A stretch of 6,977 nucleotides of DNA from Burkholderiaceae bacterium (GTDB lineage: Bacteria > Pseudomonadota > Gammaproteobacteria > Burkholderiales > Burkholderiaceae): the NCBI GenBank assembly GCA_947374315.1, contig CANCBK010000082.1, positions 1 to 6,977 on the forward strand. The letters are read 5' to 3'. The notes below the pieces were generated by a model that saw only the letters and a list, made by a program, of their open reading frames with translations, did not search any database and had not been told where the DNA came from. Every line of letters starts with the position of its first letter. The stretch's first letter is position 1. The position numbers were made by a program, and so were the translations under genes. Shown here piece after piece: positions 1 to 6,731 of this stretch.

Positions 1-1
1 A

Positions 2-40
2 TTAAAGATGATTGAGCAATCCGTAGAAAGCAAAGCATGA
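2..40 (+). CDS. C-terminal end of an upstream gene (partial), probably a biotin gene
   Basis: Only this frame stays open from the left edge; the other two plus frames hit stops at once. It encodes about a dozen codons ending in ...IEQSVESKA and stops with TGA at 38-40, overlapping the bioD start in an ATGA arrangement. Such a stop-start overlap usually means one operon with coupled translation. In Burkholderiales the gene before bioD is commonly bioF (8-amino-7-oxononanoate synthase) or another biotin gene, so bioF is the likeliest identity. That is inference from context: the visible residues are too few to identify a family. Confidence 0.5.
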   Translation, partial: LKMIEQSVESKA

Positions 41-759
41 CATCGAATACCGCACATGGTTTTTTTGTCACAGGTACCGATACCGAGGTTGGCAAAACTT
101 TGCTTAGTGGCGCGCTGCTTGTCAAACTGAGAGGAGCTGGTATCCACGCAATCGGCTTTAAGCCGGTAGTCGCAGGTACCTATGTTGATACTAGCGGCCA
201 AAAGCGCAATGAGGATTTAGAAACGTTGCGCATTGCTTCAGAGCTCAACACACACGAGCAAAGTCTTTGCCCTTTTGTTTTGGACGAAGCGGCGGCACCG
301 CATCTCGCTGCCCAGAAAAATGGTGTGCATCTAGATGCCACCATCATCCTCGATGAATTCAATGCACTAACTTCAGCATTTGATTCGGTAGTAGTTGAAG
401 GCGCAGGTGGATTTTTGGTCCCCCTGAGCGACCAAGAAGATTTAGGGGATGTGGCGCAGGCGATGGATTTACCAGTCATTCTCGTAGTCGGCATGCGCTT
501 GGGCTGCATTAATCACGCCCTACTCACCTGCGAAGCCATTGTGTCGCGTCAGTTAACGATTGCCGGTTGGGTAGCCAATACGCTTTCAAATGAAATGCCT
601 CTTCTAGGTGAAAATATTCAAACCCTAAAGGATCGGATATTTGCGCCGTTTTTAGGTGTCATCCCCACCCTTCCTCAGCAACTTCAGAAATCAGATAATG
701 CCCCTTACTCGATAGAGGCCTTAAGATTTGCTGCAGAGCACATAAGGCTGCCCGAGTAA
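37..759 (+). CDS. bioD: ATP-dependent dethiobiotin synthetase BioD
   Basis: Cytoplasmic enzyme of biotin synthesis that closes the ureido ring of 7,8-diaminononanoate with CO2 and ATP to give dethiobiotin. The 240 residues match the usual BioD size (about 220-240). An extended P-loop GTDTEVGKT lies at residues 13-21 (K20 and T21 contact phosphate and Mg). KPV follows at 42-44 (K42 equals the active-site Lys of E. coli BioD), then a conserved acidic site near D60. VEGAGG at 120-125 (E121, Mg ligand) and GMRLGCINHALLT at 152-164 complete the signature, and N181 in the NTL segment fits the adenine-binding region. No key residue is missing. The ATG lies in the stop of the preceding gene and has no strong Shine-Dalgarno, so translational coupling is likely. 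The next gene starts 19 bases later on the same strand and may share the transcript. Confidence 0.95.
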   Translation: MTSNTAHGFFVTGTDTEVGKTLLSGALLVKLRGAGIHAIGFKPVVAGTYVDTSGQKRNEDLETLRIASELNTHEQSLCPFVLDEAAAPHLAAQKNGVHLDATIILDEFNALTSAFDSVVVEGAGGFLVPLSDQEDLGDVAQAMDLPVILVVGMRLGCINHALLTCEAIVSRQLTIAGWVANTLSNEMPLLGENIQTLKDRIFAPFLGVIPTLPQQLQKSDNAPYSIEALRFAAEHIRLPE

Positions 760-778
760 ATTCAGATAAGATGAAACT

Positions 779-1972
779 ATGCGATTACTTCCAGAAATTA
801 TCGACTCCGCATCAGCCATTCAAGAGATTCGCCGCAATATTCATGCGCATCCAGAATTGCGCTTTGAGGAAAATCGAACTTCCGATCTCGTAGCTGAAGC
901 GCTTTCGAGCTGGGGAATCACGGTATATCGTGGCCTTGGAAAAACTGGGGTTGTCGGCAGACTTGATGGTGACCTAGGCCCGGGCAAGATGGTTGGCTTG
1001 CGTGCAGACATGGATGCGCTGCCATTACAAGAACACAATACCTTTGAACACACTTCAAAGAATCCAGGGAAGATGCATGCCTGTGGCCATGATGGTCATA
1101 CTGCAATGCTCCTTGGCGCCGCACAATATCTATCCAATCATAGAGACTTTAAAGGTTCCGTAATTTTCATTTTTCAGCCAGCAGAAGAAGGTGGTGCTGG
1201 TGCGAAGGAAATGATTAACGATGGGCTGTTCAAGCAATTTCCTTGTGATGCCGTGTTTGGCCTACACAATTGGCCGGGACTTGCCGAAGGGCATTTTGGA
1301 GTGACGTCCGGCCCAATGATGGCTTCAAGTAACACTTTTGAAATCACCATCCGAGGTAAAGGCGGGCATGCAGCCTTGCCACACAATAGCGCTGATCCTG
1401 TGCTCGCAGGAGTACAAGTTGTAACCGCCCTACAGAGCATCATTACACGTAATAAGCGCCCGGTAGATGCAGCAGTCTTATCAGTGACGCAGTTTCATGC
1501 AGGCGAGACGAGCAATGTCATTCCTGATAGTGCGTTTATCGGCGGCACTGTTCGCACATTCACTATCGAAGTTTTGGATTTAATTGAGCAACGTTTGCGA
1601 GAAATTTCGCACAATGTATCTAGTGCATTTGACTGTCAAGCTGAAATCAGCTTTGCTCGCAACTACCCGCCGCTCATTAATCACGCCAAAGAAGTAGAGT
1701 TCGCCAGCGAGGTCATGAGTGAATTGGTTGGAGCACAAAACGTCAATACCGCTATCGACCCAACCATGGGCGCAGAAGACTTTGCGTTCATGCTGCTGGA
1801 AAAACCTGGTTGCTATGTATTCTTAGGTAATGGTGACGGTGACCACCGCGCGGTAGGCCATGGTATGGGCCCATGCCATCTTCACAACCCCTCTTACGAC
1901 TTCAATGACGCACTGATTCCTGTTGGCGTGAGCTACTGGGTCAAGCTAGCTCAACGCTACTTAGAGAAATAA
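779..1972 (+). CDS. M20D-family amidohydrolase (hippurate / N-acyl-amino-acid hydrolase type)
   Basis: Metal-dependent cytoplasmic hydrolase of the peptidase M20D group (HipO, AbgB, YxeP and plant IAA-amino-acid hydrolases), which cleaves amide bonds of N-acyl amino acids. The 397 residues are family length, with no signal peptide. IHAHPEL lies at 21-27, RADMDALP at 75-82 and MHACGHDGH at 99-107 (C102 and H104 metal ligands). PAEEGGAGA at 134-142 carries the likely general base E136 and ligand E137. GLHNWP at 161-166 gives ligand H163, GKGGHAALPH at 193-202 belongs to the dimerisation (lid) domain, GAEDFAF is at 331-337, and the final ligand H369 is in LHNPSYDFND. Using a cysteine ligand is typical of this subgroup. 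The true substrate cannot be read from sequence, so hippurate hydrolase is a class label only. No clear Shine-Dalgarno precedes the ATG; a TAAGAT hexamer lies six bases before it. The gene follows bioD by 19 bases and converges with the hydratase gene 22 bases downstream. Confidence 0.9.
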   Translation: MRLLPEIIDSASAIQEIRRNIHAHPELRFEENRTSDLVAEALSSWGITVYRGLGKTGVVGRLDGDLGPGKMVGLRADMDALPLQEHNTFEHTSKNPGKMHACGHDGHTAMLLGAAQYLSNHRDFKGSVIFIFQPAEEGGAGAKEMINDGLFKQFPCDAVFGLHNWPGLAEGHFGVTSGPMMASSNTFEITIRGKGGHAALPHNSADPVLAGVQVVTALQSIITRNKRPVDAAVLSVTQFHAGETSNVIPDSAFIGGTVRTFTIEVLDLIEQRLREISHNVSSAFDCQAEISFARNYPPLINHAKEVEFASEVMSELVGAQNVNTAIDPTMGAEDFAFMLLEKPGCYVFLGNGDGDHRAVGHGMGPCHLHNPSYDFNDALIPVGVSYWVKLAQRYLEK

Positions 1973-1993
1973 TTCATTCTGAGTTCTGAAGTT

Positions 1994-2009
1994 TTTACGA
2001 ATTCGTAAA
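1994..2009. repeat. Perfect 16-base palindrome at convergent gene junction
   Basis: TTTACGAATTCGTAAA is self-complementary over all 16 bases and contains the stop codon of the minus-strand hydratase gene. As RNA it could fold into a six-base-pair, A/U-rich stem with an AATT loop. It sits just after the end of the convergent M20 gene. No uridine run follows the stem in either direction, so it does not qualify as a classical intrinsic terminator. It may be a weak 3'-end structure for one or both transcripts, or coincidence. Confidence 0.45.
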
Positions 2010-2771
2010 TTGGGCTGGGCGCTTTTCCATAAATGCTGCCATGCCTTCTTTTTGATCATTGCTTGCAAAACAAGAATGGAACAGGCGGCGCTCAAAATGA
2101 ATACCTTCTGAAAGCGTAGTTTCATAAGCAGCATTAATTGCTTCCTTCACCATCATTGCAGTTAGCAATGGCATATCTGCAATCGTCTTGGCAATCGCTT
2201 TAACCTCTTTCAACAAATCCGCCTGGGGGAAAATCCGAGCAACTAAACCTGAGCGCTCGGCTTCAGCGGCATCCATCATGCGGCCAGTGAGCGCCAAGTC
2301 CATCGCTTTTGCTTTTGAAACTGCTCGTGGTAAACGTTGTGTACCGCCAGCGCCAGGAATGATTCCTAACTTCACTTCTGGCTGTGCAAACTTGGCACTA
2401 TCCGCCGCCATGATGGTGTCGCACATCATCGCCAACTCGCACCCACCACCAAGAGCGTATCCAGACACCGCTGCAATCACTGGCTTACGCACTTTTTTAA
2501 TCTCTTCCCAGTTGCGCGAGATAAAGTCACCGCGATAAACATCGGCAAATCCATACTTGGCCATAGTTGCAATATCTGCACCAGCAGCAAAGGCTTTTTC
2601 ACTACCAGTGACGATGATGCAGCCAATGTTGTCATCAGCATCAAAACCTAGCAGGGCTGCACCCAACTCATCCATGAGCTCGTCATTTAGAGCATTTAAT
2701 ACTTGAGGGCGATTGAGAGTAATTACGGCAACTTTGCCATCCACTTCAGTCAATATGGTGTTGTAAGTCAT
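1995..2771 (-). CDS. Short-chain enoyl-CoA hydratase (crotonase family)
   Basis: Hydrates trans-2-enoyl-CoA to 3-hydroxyacyl-CoA, the second step of beta-oxidation, in the cytoplasm. With the ATG start chosen here it has 258 residues, the normal single-domain length. AFAAGADI (residues 60-67) and [14 protein letters not shown] (105-118) form the CoA and oxyanion-hole regions. The two catalytic glutamates are E112 (GGCELA) and E132 ([18 protein letters not shown] region), so it should be a true hydratase, not an isomerase or dehalogenase. The sequence strongly resembles mitochondrial ECHS1-type enzymes through to the C-terminal [14 protein letters not shown]. The frame also offers a TTG one codon upstream (2774), but ATG at 2771 is preferred because GAAAGAG (2782-2776) lies four bases before it. 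It follows mltA by 25 bases on the same strand. A TATATT box in that A/T-rich gap might add a promoter, though no good -35 is visible. Confidence 0.93.
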   Translation of the reverse strand: MTYNTILTEVDGKVAVITLNRPQVLNALNDELMDELGAALLGFDADDNIGCIIVTGSEKAFAAGADIATMAKYGFADVYRGDFISRNWEEIKKVRKPVIAAVSGYALGGGCELAMMCDTIMAADSAKFAQPEVKLGIIPGAGGTQRLPRAVSKAKAMDLALTGRMMDAAEAERSGLVARIFPQADLLKEVKAIAKTIADMPLLTAMMVKEAINAAYETTLSEGIHFERRLFHSCFASNDQKEGMAAFMEKRPAQFTNS

Positions 2772-2796
2772 CAATCTCTTTCAAAAATATATTTGT

Positions 2797-3951
2797 TTAG
2801 CGTGGCAACAATAACCACATCTTGCCATCCTGCTTCATGCGCCCCGCTAATTCACCTGCAGACTCACCTGATCCCCAATAGTAATCCGCTCGCACTCCGC
2901 CCACAATGGCCTTGCCTGTATCTTGAGCCATCACCAATTTTTGCAAAGCTTGGCTACTCATAGGTTTTGTCGTGCTTAAAAATACTGGCGCACCCAAAGG
3001 CATGGCTTTCAAATCAATCGCAATGCTTCTTTCCGCGGTCAAAGGCACTCCCAAAGCCCCATTAGGGCCAAGATCTGCACTCACATTACCTGGTAACTCC
3101 TTGAAGAATACAAAGCGAGGATTGGCGTTGAGCATCTCCTCTACGCGATCTGGATTGCGCTTAGCCCAGGCACTAATACCTTGCATGGTTGCCTGACTAC
3201 GGGTAATTTCTTTTCGATCTAAGAGCCATTGAGCAAATGACTTAAACGGCTGATCATTGGTGCCGGCGTAACCCAATCGCAATACTCGACCATCTTCCAG
3301 GCGAATCTTTCCAGACCCCTGAATTTGCATAAAGGCAGCGGCAACTGGATCTTGGACCCATGCAATTTCGGAGCCTCGCAGCACCCCTGAACTCATGAGC
3401 TCTGCACGTGTTGGCGCAGGACTTGGCTTAGAACCTCTCCAAGTATTGGGTAGACCATACAAGGGAACGGTGTAAGCAGCCGTGCGAGTCTGGGAGCCAT
3501 TCATGACGGGCTCGTAATAGCCCGTAATCAACCCAGATTCGTTGCCAGTAGCGCTGTTACGAACTTCATAGGCCTGAAAATTCCCTTCAAAATATTGGCG
3601 AATTGCACGTCCATCCCGGGCTGAAACGTTAACAGCTTGAGCACATGCCTGGCGCCAGTTAACTTCACTATTGCGTTTACGCAAGGCATCACAGCTCTTG
3701 AGCCAAGCTGGCCAAGCCTGGGTTAAGTCATCCTCTTGCCAGCCAGGCAAATCTTGCCATGAGACCGATCGAAAGCTAGCAATCGAGGAGCTATAGGCGC
3801 TAGGAGCCCCACCACTAGAACGATAGCCAGACCCTCGAGTAGAGGGAGTGGAGCAAGCGGCTAACAAGCTGGCAATGCTGATAGCGAATACACTGCAGAA
3901 AAGGATGCGCGAAGTAGTCTCGCGACTTATTAACTTGGATATAGAAATCAT
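2797..3951 (-). CDS. mltA: Membrane-bound lytic murein transglycosylase A (lipoprotein)
   Basis: Cleaves the glycan strands of peptidoglycan with formation of 1,6-anhydro-muramic acid, anchored to the inner face of the outer membrane. From ATG 3951 it has 384 residues. The N-terminus is a lipoprotein signal: a short region with K and R, a hydrophobic stretch (ILFCSVFAISIASLL) and lipobox LAAC with the lipidated Cys at residue 33. Ser at +2 predicts outer-membrane sorting. MltA-domain landmarks follow: LITGYYEPVM (about 141-150) and FMQIQGSGKIRL (about 207-218). The C-terminal 3D domain shows IAIDLKAMPLG (about 310-320), MAQDTGKAIVGGVRADYYWGSG (about 341-362) and a final MWLLLP. Aspartates in AQDTG and RADYYWG, including the family's catalytic acid, are present. 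The frame extends upstream to 4056, but that adds 35 basic, proline-containing residues before the signal peptide, so the inner ATG is preferred. A second upstream ATG at 4032 has AAAGGA close to it and cannot be fully excluded. Confidence 0.93.
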   Translation of the reverse strand: MISISKLISRETTSRILFCSVFAISIASLLAACSTPSTRGSGYRSSGGAPSAYSSSIASFRSVSWQDLPGWQEDDLTQAWPAWLKSCDALRKRNSEVNWRQACAQAVNVSARDGRAIRQYFEGNFQAYEVRNSATGNESGLITGYYEPVMNGSQTRTAAYTVPLYGLPNTWRGSKPSPAPTRAELMSSGVLRGSEIAWVQDPVAAAFMQIQGSGKIRLEDGRVLRLGYAGTNDQPFKSFAQWLLDRKEITRSQATMQGISAWAKRNPDRVEEMLNANPRFVFFKELPGNVSADLGPNGALGVPLTAERSIAIDLKAMPLGAPVFLSTTKPMSSQALQKLVMAQDTGKAIVGGVRADYYWGSGESAGELAGRMKQDGKMWLLLPR

Positions 3952-4063
3952 GATTGCCAATTTACTCGATGAATACCCAATGATCTTATTTGCACTTGAG
4001 GGCGGCCTGGCTTTAGCCCTCTTGCTCTTCATTGTCCTTTGGACCGGTAAGGGCAAAAAATAG
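3950..4063 (+). CDS. Possible small single-pass membrane protein (37 residues, hypothetical)
   Basis: This frame is not recognised as a known family. It would encode 37 residues: a polar start (MIANLLDEYPM), one hydrophobic segment of about 19 residues (ILFALEGGLALALLLFIVLW) and a basic tail, TGKGKK. The positive C-terminus suggests C-in, N-out topology. It fills the gap between the mltA start and the apaG end almost exactly. Its ATG shares two bases with the mltA ATG on the other strand (CATG at 3949-3952), and its stop lies 13 bases from the apaG stop. Points against it: no Shine-Dalgarno at a proper distance, small size, and the same frame stays open for another 34 codons upstream, antisense to mltA, so openness alone means little. 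It could equally be non-coding sequence carrying the mltA promoter, or antisense to a longer mltA N-terminus. Confidence 0.35.
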   Translation: MIANLLDEYPMILFALEGGLALALLLFIVLWTGKGKK

Positions 4064-4076
4064 TGCTTTTGAGAGC

Positions 4077-4451
4077 CTAGTGCAAGGTTCTGGGCATCAC
4101 CAAGGCAAATTCTGGGATGGGGGCCTGGAAAAACTGAGCCTCTTCAGTAACGCAGAAATACTCGCCACGCATGGTTCCCGCTGGCGTCGGCAAAGTAGCC
4201 CAACTGGTGTACTCAAACTGCTCCCCCGCCCTTAATAGGGGTTGCTGGCCTACAACCCCCAGCCCACGGACCTCTTGGACATCGTTGTCCCCGTCGGTGA
4301 TGAACCAATGACGAGCAATGAGCTGAATGCTGGCCGTACCCGTATTTCTGATGGTGACGGTGTAGGCAAACGCAAATTGGCGGTTATCGGGGTCAGACTG
4401 GTCGGGCAAATACTGGGTTTTGACCGTAATGCTGATTTCATGAGGATTCAT
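4077..4451 (-). CDS. apaG: ApaG-domain protein
   Basis: Small cytoplasmic protein with a fibronectin-III-like beta-sandwich (DUF525/ApaG family). Its biochemical role is not settled; bacterial family members were first linked to the ksgA-apaG-apaH locus of E. coli and to divalent-cation phenotypes. From ATG 4451 it has 124 residues, the normal family length, and it resembles E. coli ApaG over its whole length. Visible blocks are SPDN-like SDPDN, FAYTVTIRNTG, the glycine motif GLGVVG followed by QQPLL, and GTMRGEY; it ends in the usual ...PRTLH. An in-frame ATG at 4469 would add six residues, but its only Shine-Dalgarno-like AGG abuts the codon. ATG 4451 fits the family start better, though the nearest GGAG is about 12 bases away. 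It is the first gene of the minus-strand group and diverges from rpe. Confidence 0.9.
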   Translation of the reverse strand: MNPHEISITVKTQYLPDQSDPDNRQFAFAYTVTIRNTGTASIQLIARHWFITDGDNDVQEVRGLGVVGQQPLLRAGEQFEYTSWATLPTPAGTMRGEYFCVTEEAQFFQAPIPEFALVMPRTLH

Positions 4452-4487
4452 GCTCGAATTCTGCTCCATCCTAAGGCCAACTGCAAG

Positions 4488-4498
4488 CTAGAATCTAG
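4488..4498. repeat. Short palindrome CTAGA-A-TCTAG upstream of rpe
   Basis: A perfect five-base inverted repeat around one central A, ending two bases before the rpe ATG and inside the short apaG-rpe divergent gap. It contains two CTAG tetramers three bases apart; CTAG is under-represented in many bacterial genomes. It coincides with the only -10-like sequence for rpe. The position would suit an operator or a translation-start structure, but eleven bases is short enough to be chance. Its function is unproven. Confidence 0.4.
4489..4494 (+). promoter_or_regulatory. Candidate -10 box for rpe (TAGAAT), possibly giving a leaderless mRNA
   Basis: TAGAAT matches the sigma-70 -10 consensus at five of six positions and lies six bases before the rpe ATG, which would put the transcription start on or beside the start codon. 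No convincing -35 hexamer lies 16-19 bases upstream. The alternative is that rpe is transcribed from further upstream, inside apaG. Sequence alone does not decide this. Confidence 0.3.
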
Positions 4499-4500
4499 GG

Positions 4501-5226
4501 ATGGATAGCCAGAAATCACCCTCAAATAGCCAGTTTGTCATCGCCCCCTCCATTTTGTCGGCTGACTTTGCCTGCCTAGGCAAAGAAGTTCAAGATGTTC
4601 TCTTGGCAGGTGCAGACTGGATTCACTTTGATGTGATGGATAACCATTACGTCCCTAATCTCACCATTGGCCCACTTGTATGTGAGGCGATTCGTCCACA
4701 CGCAACAAAAGATGGCAAGCCAGCGATGATTGATGTGCACTTAATGGTTGAGCCAGTTGACCGCCTTATTCCGGATTTTGCAAAAGCGGGTGCGAATCTC
4801 ATTAGCTTTCATCCAGAAGCGAGTCCTCATATAAACCGCACAATTAATTTGATTCGTGATCAAGGTTGTCAGGCTGGATTGGTGTTAAATCCAGCAACCC
4901 CCCTTCATCACCTAGATCACACTTTAGAAATACTTGATCTCGTTTTGCTAATGTCGGTGAATCCAGGCTTTGGTGGCCAATCATTTATTCCAAGTACTCT
5001 GAATAAGATTGCTCAGGTTCGTGCACGCTTAGATCGCTACCAACAGGAAACTGGTCGCCACATTCGTCTTGAGGTAGATGGCGGAATTAAAGTCGACAAT
5101 ATTGCAGAGGTAGCAAAAGCTGGCGCAGATACTTTTGTTGCGGGATCCGCAATCTTTGGTAAAGAAAATTATGCCGATGTGATTAAGGCGATGCGCGCGG
5201 AACTAGCGACGTCAGGAAAAGCGTAA
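4501..5226 (+). CDS. rpe: Ribulose-phosphate 3-epimerase
   Basis: Interconverts ribulose-5-phosphate and xylulose-5-phosphate in the pentose phosphate pathway; cytoplasmic TIM-barrel enzyme. Its 241 residues are slightly longer than the usual 220-230 because of about ten extra polar residues before the conserved [10 protein letters not shown] (14-23). The metal site is complete: H42 and D44 in [14 protein letters not shown]80 in VHLMVE, and D193 in EVDGGI, with D44 and D193 as the acid-base pair. [12 protein letters not shown] (151-162) and the phosphate-binding [12 protein letters not shown] (208-219) are intact. No later in-frame ATG precedes the conserved core, so ATG 4501 is kept, although the only AGGG directly abuts it, too close for a normal Shine-Dalgarno. 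The stop overlaps the trpE start (TAATG). In many Burkholderiales rpe heads the same cluster ahead of the trp genes. Confidence 0.96.
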   Translation: MDSQKSPSNSQFVIAPSILSADFACLGKEVQDVLLAGADWIHFDVMDNHYVPNLTIGPLVCEAIRPHATKDGKPAMIDVHLMVEPVDRLIPDFAKAGANLISFHPEASPHINRTINLIRDQGCQAGLVLNPATPLHHLDHTLEILDLVLLMSVNPGFGGQSFIPSTLNKIAQVRARLDRYQQETGRHIRLEVDGGIKVDNIAEVAKAGADTFVAGSAIFGKENYADVIKAMRAELATSGKA

Positions 5227-6731
5227 TGCAGCACGAAGATTTTTTAGCCCTAGCAAAACAGGGTTTCAATCGCATTCCATTGGTGAAAGAAGTTTTAGCT
5301 GACTTAGAGACACCCTTATCACTTTACGTCAAGCTCACACAAGCCTTTGGCCAAAAGAACACTTACTTGCTCGAATCCGTTTTAGGTGGCGAGCGCTTTG
5401 GTCGCTTCTCTTTTATTGGTCTGCCTGCTAAAACTGTTTTAAGAACAGTTGGCACTCCAGATAAACCAAGGACTGAAGTTCTCTTCAATGACAAAGTGAT
5501 TGAAACCAATCATGACAACCCATTGGATTTTGTAGACGCGTATTTCAAACGCTTCAAAGTGGCAGTACAGCCTGGCCTTCCACGCTTCTGTGGCGGTCTT
5601 GCTGGCTACTTTGGTTACGACACGGTTCGCTATATCGAATCCCGTTTAGCGAAACATCATCTGCCGGATGAATTGGGTGTGCCAGATATTCAGTTAATGC
5701 TGACTGAAGAGTTGGCAGTAATTGATAACGTCGCAGGCCGTATTTATTTAATCGTGTATGCAGACCCTAGCGAGACAGATAGCTTTGAAAGAGGTCAAGC
5801 TCGACTAAAAGAATTGCTTGCCTGCTTAAGCAAACCCGTGAGCATGCCAGCTTCATTGCCAAGCACTAAAACAGAATTGATTCGCAAATTCAAAGCTGCA
5901 GATTTTGAGAGTGCTGTTCTCAAAACCAAAGAATATATTTTGGCTGGTGATTGCATGCAGGTAGTGATTGGCCAACGTATTAGCAAACCATTCACAGACT
6001 CGCCGCTAGCCCTGTACCGCGCCTTGCGCTCTTTAAATCCATCGCCTTACATGTACTTCTACGACTTTGGCGACTTGCAGGTGGTGGGCTCATCACCAGA
6101 GATCTTGGTACGCCAAGAGCAGCGTGAGAGCCAGAAGATTGTGACGATTCGTCCACTAGCGGGCACACGTCCTCGTGGTACCACACCTGAAGAGGATGAG
6201 CGCCTTGCTACAGAGTTACTTGCTGATCCAAAGGAAATCGCCGAGCATGTCATGTTGATTGACTTAGCTCGTAATGATGTGGGGCGCATTGCAAAGACGG
6301 GTACCGTCAAAGTCACCGACTCCATGTCGATTGAAAAGTATTCTCATGTGCAGCACATTGTGAGCTCCGTTGAAGGTGAGTTGCTAGACAATATGAGCAA
6401 CATGGATGTGCTGCGCGCAACCTTCCCAGCAGGAACTTTATCCGGCGCCCCAAAAATTCGGGCAATGGAAATCATTGATGAGATGGAAATTGTGAAACGT
6501 GGTGTTTATGGTGGCGCGGTGGGCTATCTCTCCTTTTCTGGCGATATGGATGTGGCGATCGCTATCCGTACTGGAGTGATTCGTGATGGTGTATTACATT
6601 CCCAAGCAGGCGCCGGCGTTGTAGCCGATTCTGACCCCACTGCCGAGTGGAAAGAAACCGAAGCTAAGGCACGTGCGGTATTAATGGCAGCAGACTTAGT
6701 ACAAGGAGGTCTCGATGCTCCTCATGATTGA
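5226..6731 (+). CDS. trpE: Anthranilate synthase component I
   Basis: Converts chorismate to anthranilate, using ammonia channelled from the TrpG subunit; the first committed step of tryptophan synthesis. The 501 residues are full length. The N-terminal regulatory part carries LLES (48-51), and NPSPYMYF (271-278) contributes to the same tryptophan-binding pocket, so feedback inhibition is expected. The catalytic chorismate-binding domain shows PLAGTRPRG (310-318), [21 protein letters not shown] (335-354 region), [10 protein letters not shown] (371-380), [11 protein letters not shown] (400-410), GAVGY (430-434) and [11 protein letters not shown] (461-471). PIAGT-type PLAGT and the neighbouring trpG favour TrpE over PabB or isochorismate synthase. 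AGGA at 5214-5217 sits eight bases before the ATG, a good Shine-Dalgarno inside rpe, and the one-base overlap suggests coupling with rpe. The C-terminus overlaps trpG by 17 bases. Confidence 0.97.
   Translation: MQHEDFLALAKQGFNRIPLVKEVLADLETPLSLYVKLTQAFGQKNTYLLESVLGGERFGRFSFIGLPAKTVLRTVGTPDKPRTEVLFNDKVIETNHDNPLDFVDAYFKRFKVAVQPGLPRFCGGLAGYFGYDTVRYIESRLAKHHLPDELGVPDIQLMLTEELAVIDNVAGRIYLIVYADPSETDSFERGQARLKELLACLSKPVSMPASLPSTKTELIRKFKAADFESAVLKTKEYILAGDCMQVVIGQRISKPFTDSPLALYRALRSLNPSPYMYFYDFGDLQVVGSSPEILVRQEQRESQKIVTIRPLAGTRPRGTTPEEDERLATELLADPKEIAEHVMLIDLARNDVGRIAKTGTVKVTDSMSIEKYSHVQHIVSSVEGELLDNMSNMDVLRATFPAGTLSGAPKIRAMEIIDEMEIVKRGVYGGAVGYLSFSGDMDVAIAIRTGVIRDGVLHSQAGAGVVADSDPTAEWKETEAKARAVLMAADLVQGGLDAPHD
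6703..6710 (+). promoter_or_regulatory. Strong Shine-Dalgarno for trpG inside the trpE C-terminus
   Basis: AAGGAGGT is an eight-base Shine-Dalgarno complementary to the 16S 3' end, four bases before ATG 6715. It decides the trpG start: the second in-frame ATG at 6724 would be 13 bases away. It is the strongest ribosome site in the window and lies within the last codons of trpE. Confidence 0.75.

Noticed and set aside
180..509. Minus-strand open frame inside bioD (109 codons)
   Set aside because: Lies entirely antisense to a well-supported bioD, is low-complexity in composition and shows no recognisable domain.
2188..2538. Plus-strand open frame of 116 codons inside the enoyl-CoA hydratase
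   Set aside because: Antisense to conserved catalytic regions of the hydratase; no family resemblance and no ribosome site.
2784..2794. AAATATATTT palindrome between mltA and the hydratase
   Set aside because: A simple A/T-rich tract of ten bases is expected by chance in a short intergenic gap; noted only as a weak possible -10 region.
2703..3196. Plus-strand frames across the hydratase start and the mltA 3' half
   Set aside because: Antisense shadows of two confident genes, with no domain or signal features.
3848..3949. Upstream extension of the small plus-strand frame to a GTG at 3848
   Set aside because: It runs antisense to the mltA signal peptide and adds residues unlike a membrane-protein N-terminus; only the part from 3950 was kept as a candidate.
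4050..4075. A/T-rich stretch with AAAAAA and TTTT after apaG as a terminator
   Set aside because: The possible pairing is short, made only of A-T pairs and has no GC-rich stem; it does not meet terminator form.
4440..4490. Minus-strand apaG promoter, TTGCAG with CAGAAT at 17-base spacing
   Set aside because: The -35 matches consensus at only three positions and the -10 at four; too weak to list as a feature.
4452..4500. Tryptophan attenuator or leader peptide ahead of the rpe-trp operon
   Set aside because: The gap is only 49 bases, with no Trp-rich short frame and no alternative hairpins plus uridine run.
4032..4508. Several open frames on both strands across apaG
   Set aside because: They overlap the full-length, family-consistent apaG in other frames and contain no recognisable motif.
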